Assembly (NCBI GenBank): GCA_018817385.1
Contig: JAHIUA010000088.1
Span: 1 to 64,000, forward strand
DNA from: Pseudomonadota bacterium
Lineage (GTDB): Bacteria; Desulfobacterota; Desulfobulbia; Desulfobulbales; Desulfocapsaceae
Length of the DNA stretch: 64,000 bases
Direction: 5' to 3'
A program made the translations under genes and the position numbers. Every line of letters starts with the position of its first letter. The first letter of the stretch is position 1. Positions 61,795 through 64,000 of the stretch are shown here, in pieces. The notes beneath the pieces were generated by a model. It was not told where the DNA came from and did no database searches. It saw nothing but the letters and a program-made list of their open reading frames with translations.

Positions 61795-64000
61795 ATGGCT
61801 CTTTTCCCCATCAAAAGTTACTCGCTGCGGAGCAAGGCGACCTTAATTGTCGTTGTGGTTGTGGTTGCAAGTTTGTCTCTTACCACCATTATTAATATCT
61901 ATCAGACAAACCGACTCATTGAATCTGAACAGAAACGATCAGCTGAGTCTATTGTTCGGGGCTTATCCCAGGCCGCAGAGCTGCCAATGATTGTTCAGGA
62001 TATGCAGGAGCTGGACAGGCTGTTAGAGGGTTTTCTCTGGAACAGTCAGGTGCAGTTTCTTCTTGTCTACAATAATGAGAATGAGATCGTGGCCCGGCGT
62101 ATTCTGGATGAATCTGCCTTTGCCCATTTTAATTACTCCGGAAGTAGTGGAGGGTCTCTGGTGGTTTCCAATCCCATCATGTTCAGGACCGATGAAAATT
62201 TTCAACAATGGTCAGGTGCTGCTCCTGGAAAGGCGTTTCTCGGGGATAAGGAAGTTGGTAAGGTGGTGGTGGCCTTATCTTTGGGGGCGGTTCGTCAGGC
62301 TCAGTTGTACCAGGCTTTTGTTTCGCTGGTGGCTGCTCATCTTGCCGCCGCATTTGGTATTTTTTTGATTTTTAATTTAATCGGCAAATGGAGCAGGAGG
62401 GTCGACGGGCTGGTAGCTGCTGCCGATGCTATGAAAAGTGGAGATTTCTGTCACCGGGTTCCTGCTGATTCCAGGGATGAAATCGGAAAATTGGCTTCAG
62501 CCTTTGAGGCCATGCGCAAGGCTGTACGGCAGCGGGATAGTGAGTTGCGTGAGCTGAACGGTTCCCTTCATGATCTGGTCAAGGAGCGAACTGAAAAGTT
62601 GGAGCGGGCCATGCTTGAGGCCCAGACCGCTAATGAGGCAAAGTCTAGTTTTCTTGCCAATATGAGTCATGAAATCAGGACACCGATGAATGCCATTATT
62701 GGCATGGTGGGTCTGGCCCTCAATAAAAAACTGAACCCCAAGCTTCGCGAGTATCTCCTCACCGTTCGCTCCTCTGCCGAGTCTTTGCTGGCAATCATTA
62801 ACGATCTCCTTGATTTCTCGAAGATTGAGGCCGGAAAGATAACACTTGAAAAGGTGGACTTTCAACTGTATCAGTTTTTTAATAAACTCGCTGATCTCTT
62901 CGGTGACCAGGCTGCCAACAGGGATATTGAGCTGATTATTGGTATCGAGCCCGGAATTCCAGTAGCCCTTCGTGGGGACTCTTTGCGGTTGGAGCAGGTT
63001 TTTGTTAATCTTTTGGGGAACGCTATTAAATTCACTGAACATGGGGAGATTTTTGTCAATGCCACCATTGATTCGGAGCTTGACGACACCGTTCGGATTC
63101 TTTTTTCGGTAAAAGATACCGGAGTGGGGATTAGAAAGGACCAGTACGAATCACTCTTTGAGCCTTTTACCCAGGCAGATGGCTCCACAACCAGAGAATA
63201 TGGTGGTACCGGTCTTGGTCTTTCCATCTGTCGCCGCCTGGTCAATCTACATGGTGGAGAAATCTGGGTGGACAGTACACCTGGTGAGGGGACAACGGTC
63301 TTTTTTACTGCTGAGTTTGTTCGACTGCCGCAAGAACGTGAAATTCAATACGTGGTCCCGGCCACTATCAGAGGGTTGAAGGTCCTGGTCATTGACGACA
63401 ACGAAACGGCCAGGTGTATTACCACCAAGATGCTGGAGTCCTTTCATTTCCAGGTTGATGTGGCTTCTTCCTGTACAGAGGGGAGAAGGTTGATCGGTGA
63501 AGATGTCAGTCGTTATGATCTCCTCCTCGTGGATTGGCGCATGCCTGGAATTGACGGCATTGAGTGTGTCCAAGGTTTTCGGGAAATGAATGGGGCAGAG
63601 AAGGTACCGATTATCATGATGACCGCCTTTGGCGGTGATCGTGAAATTGTACTGGCCAAGGAGGCCGGAATTAAATATTTTCTTACTAAACCGGTAAAAC
63701 AATCGCTCCTTTTTGATACCATAATGGATATTTTTAACTATCCAGAGGCAATGCATGTAAGTCTTGATGAACGTGAAAATAGCAGACTTTTTCCTGGTTC
63801 GGTACAGTTGGCGGGAGTCCGTATCCTCTTGGCGGAAGATAATCATATCAATCAGATAGTTGCCAGAGAACTTCTTGAGAGTGTCGGAGTCATTGTTGAA
63901 ATTGCCAATAACGGTCAGGAGGCTGTTCATATCCTTCAGGACAGGGGAGAGGAATTTGATGGTGTGTTAATGGATGTGCAGATGCCGGTGATGGATGGAT
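61795..64000 (+). CDS. hybrid sensor histidine kinase with two receiver domains (cut by window end)
   Basis: The open frame starts at ATG 61795 (AGGATATT upstream) and runs to the window edge, at least 735 residues. A membrane segment (about 16-34) is followed by a periplasmic region, a second membrane segment (about 185-207), a HAMP domain, HisKA with His292 in NMSHEIRTPMNAI, an ATPase domain (NLLGNAIKF, DTGVGI and GGTGLGLSICRR) and receiver 1 with Asp580 in LLVDWRMPGID. Receiver 2 begins VRILLAEDNHINQIVARELL and is truncated in DGVLMDVQMPVMDG. The layout is that of BarA/TorS-type phosphorelay kinases. An Hpt domain may follow beyond the window. Confidence 0.93.
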   Translation, partial: MALFPIKSYSLRSKATLIVVVVVVASLSLTTIINIYQTNRLIESEQKRSAESIVRGLSQAAELPMIVQDMQELDRLLEGFLWNSQVQFLLVYNNENEIVARRILDESAFAHFNYSGSSGGSLVVSNPIMFRTDENFQQWSGAAPGKAFLGDKEVGKVVVALSLGAVRQAQLYQAFVSLVAAHLAAAFGIFLIFNLIGKWSRRVDGLVAAADAMKSGDFCHRVPADSRDEIGKLASAFEAMRKAVRQRDSELRELNGSLHDLVKERTEKLERAMLEAQTANEAKSSFLANMSHEIRTPMNAIIGMVGLALNKKLNPKLREYLLTVRSSAESLLAIINDLLDFSKIEAGKITLEKVDFQLYQFFNKLADLFGDQAANRDIELIIGIEPGIPVALRGDSLRLEQVFVNLLGNAIKFTEHGEIFVNATIDSELDDTVRILFSVKDTGVGIRKDQYESLFEPFTQADGSTTREYGGTGLGLSICRRLVNLHGGEIWVDSTPGEGTTVFFTAEFVRLPQEREIQYVVPATIRGLKVLVIDDNETARCITTKMLESFHFQVDVASSCTEGRRLIGEDVSRYDLLLVDWRMPGIDGIECVQGFREMNGAEKVPIIMMTAFGGDREIVLAKEAGIKYFLTKPVKQSLLFDTIMDIFNYPEAMHVSLDERENSRLFPGSVQLAGVRILLAEDNHINQIVARELLESVGVIVEIANNGQEAVHILQDRGEEFDGVLMDVQMPVMDG

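Noticed and set aside
1-64000. CRISPR arrays, tRNA or rRNA genes, prophage genes and transposases
   Set aside because: No regularly spaced short direct repeats with variable spacers, no tRNA T-loop consensus with matching stems, no rRNA blocks, no phage structural proteins and no transposase-like frames were found; only non-autonomous repeats are present.

Overview
The window reads as chromosomal DNA of a Gram-negative, strictly anaerobic Desulfobacterota bacterium, most likely Desulfobulbales-like (inferred from gene content and order, not from a marker-gene search). Pointers are a one-chain pyruvate:ferredoxin oxidoreductase, a CoA-disulfide/persulfide reductase with a rhodanese tail, a rubredoxin-like small protein, a YkgJ-type cysteine-cluster protein, a meso-diaminopimelate type MurE and many two-component and HD-GYP signalling proteins. 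Base composition looks close to 50% GC over the core genes and falls in several accessory gaps.

Layout. 1-2 kb: a 139-bp tandem array built of paired REP-like palindromes, then a secreted beta-helix protein. 2-6.7 kb (minus): an HD-GYP phosphodiesterase, then a tightly overlapping trio (thioredoxin-like, MscS channel, tRNA-dihydrouridine synthase). 6.8-13.6 kb (plus): tRNA nucleotidyltransferase-like protein, rlmE, yebC, ruvC-ruvA-ruvB and panB, punctuated by two copies of a ~135-bp MITE-like repeat, one ending directly before ruvC. 14.2-31.3 kb: a complete-looking dcw cluster with its promoter and a four-box MraZ operator: mraZ, rsmH, ftsL, an FtsI homologue, a murE-murF fusion, mraY, murD, murG, murC, murB, ftsQ, ftsA, ftsZ. 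31.4-36.1 kb: radical SAM protein, sensor kinase and a FetAB-like exporter, all overlapping. 36.5-38.7 kb: small metal-ribbon protein, an unknown protein and rsgA. 39.3-42.3 kb (minus): a PstS-like binding protein and a chemoreceptor with a cysteine-rich cytoplasmic insert. 42.6-46.6 kb: a 4-kb segment bounded by two nearly identical 168-bp inverted-terminal-repeat elements in opposite orientation, holding the CoA-disulfide reductase. 46.6-50.6 kb: HEAT-repeat/receiver protein, histidinol-phosphatase-like PHP protein, YkgJ-family protein. 50.7-55.1 kb (minus): CBS-ACT protein and PFOR. 55.6-57.5 kb: a PabB-PabC fusion. 57.5-60.8 kb (minus): DUF493 protein, an unknown protein and two ABC permeases without an ATPase. 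61.8 kb to the end: a hybrid histidine kinase cut by the window edge.

The most remarkable observation is in the division cluster. The FtsI homologue is an intact open frame with the expected membrane anchor, pedestal domain and a C-terminal PASTA domain, but every transpeptidase motif is replaced (SxxK, SxN and KTG all absent). The same cluster has no ftsW: murD and murG overlap by a base where ftsW normally lies. The septal glycosyltransferase/transpeptidase pair is therefore missing or inactivated at its canonical locus while FtsL, FtsQ, FtsA, FtsZ and all Mur enzymes look normal. Either catalysis is supplied from elsewhere in the genome with this protein kept as a scaffold, or septal wall synthesis in this lineage works differently.
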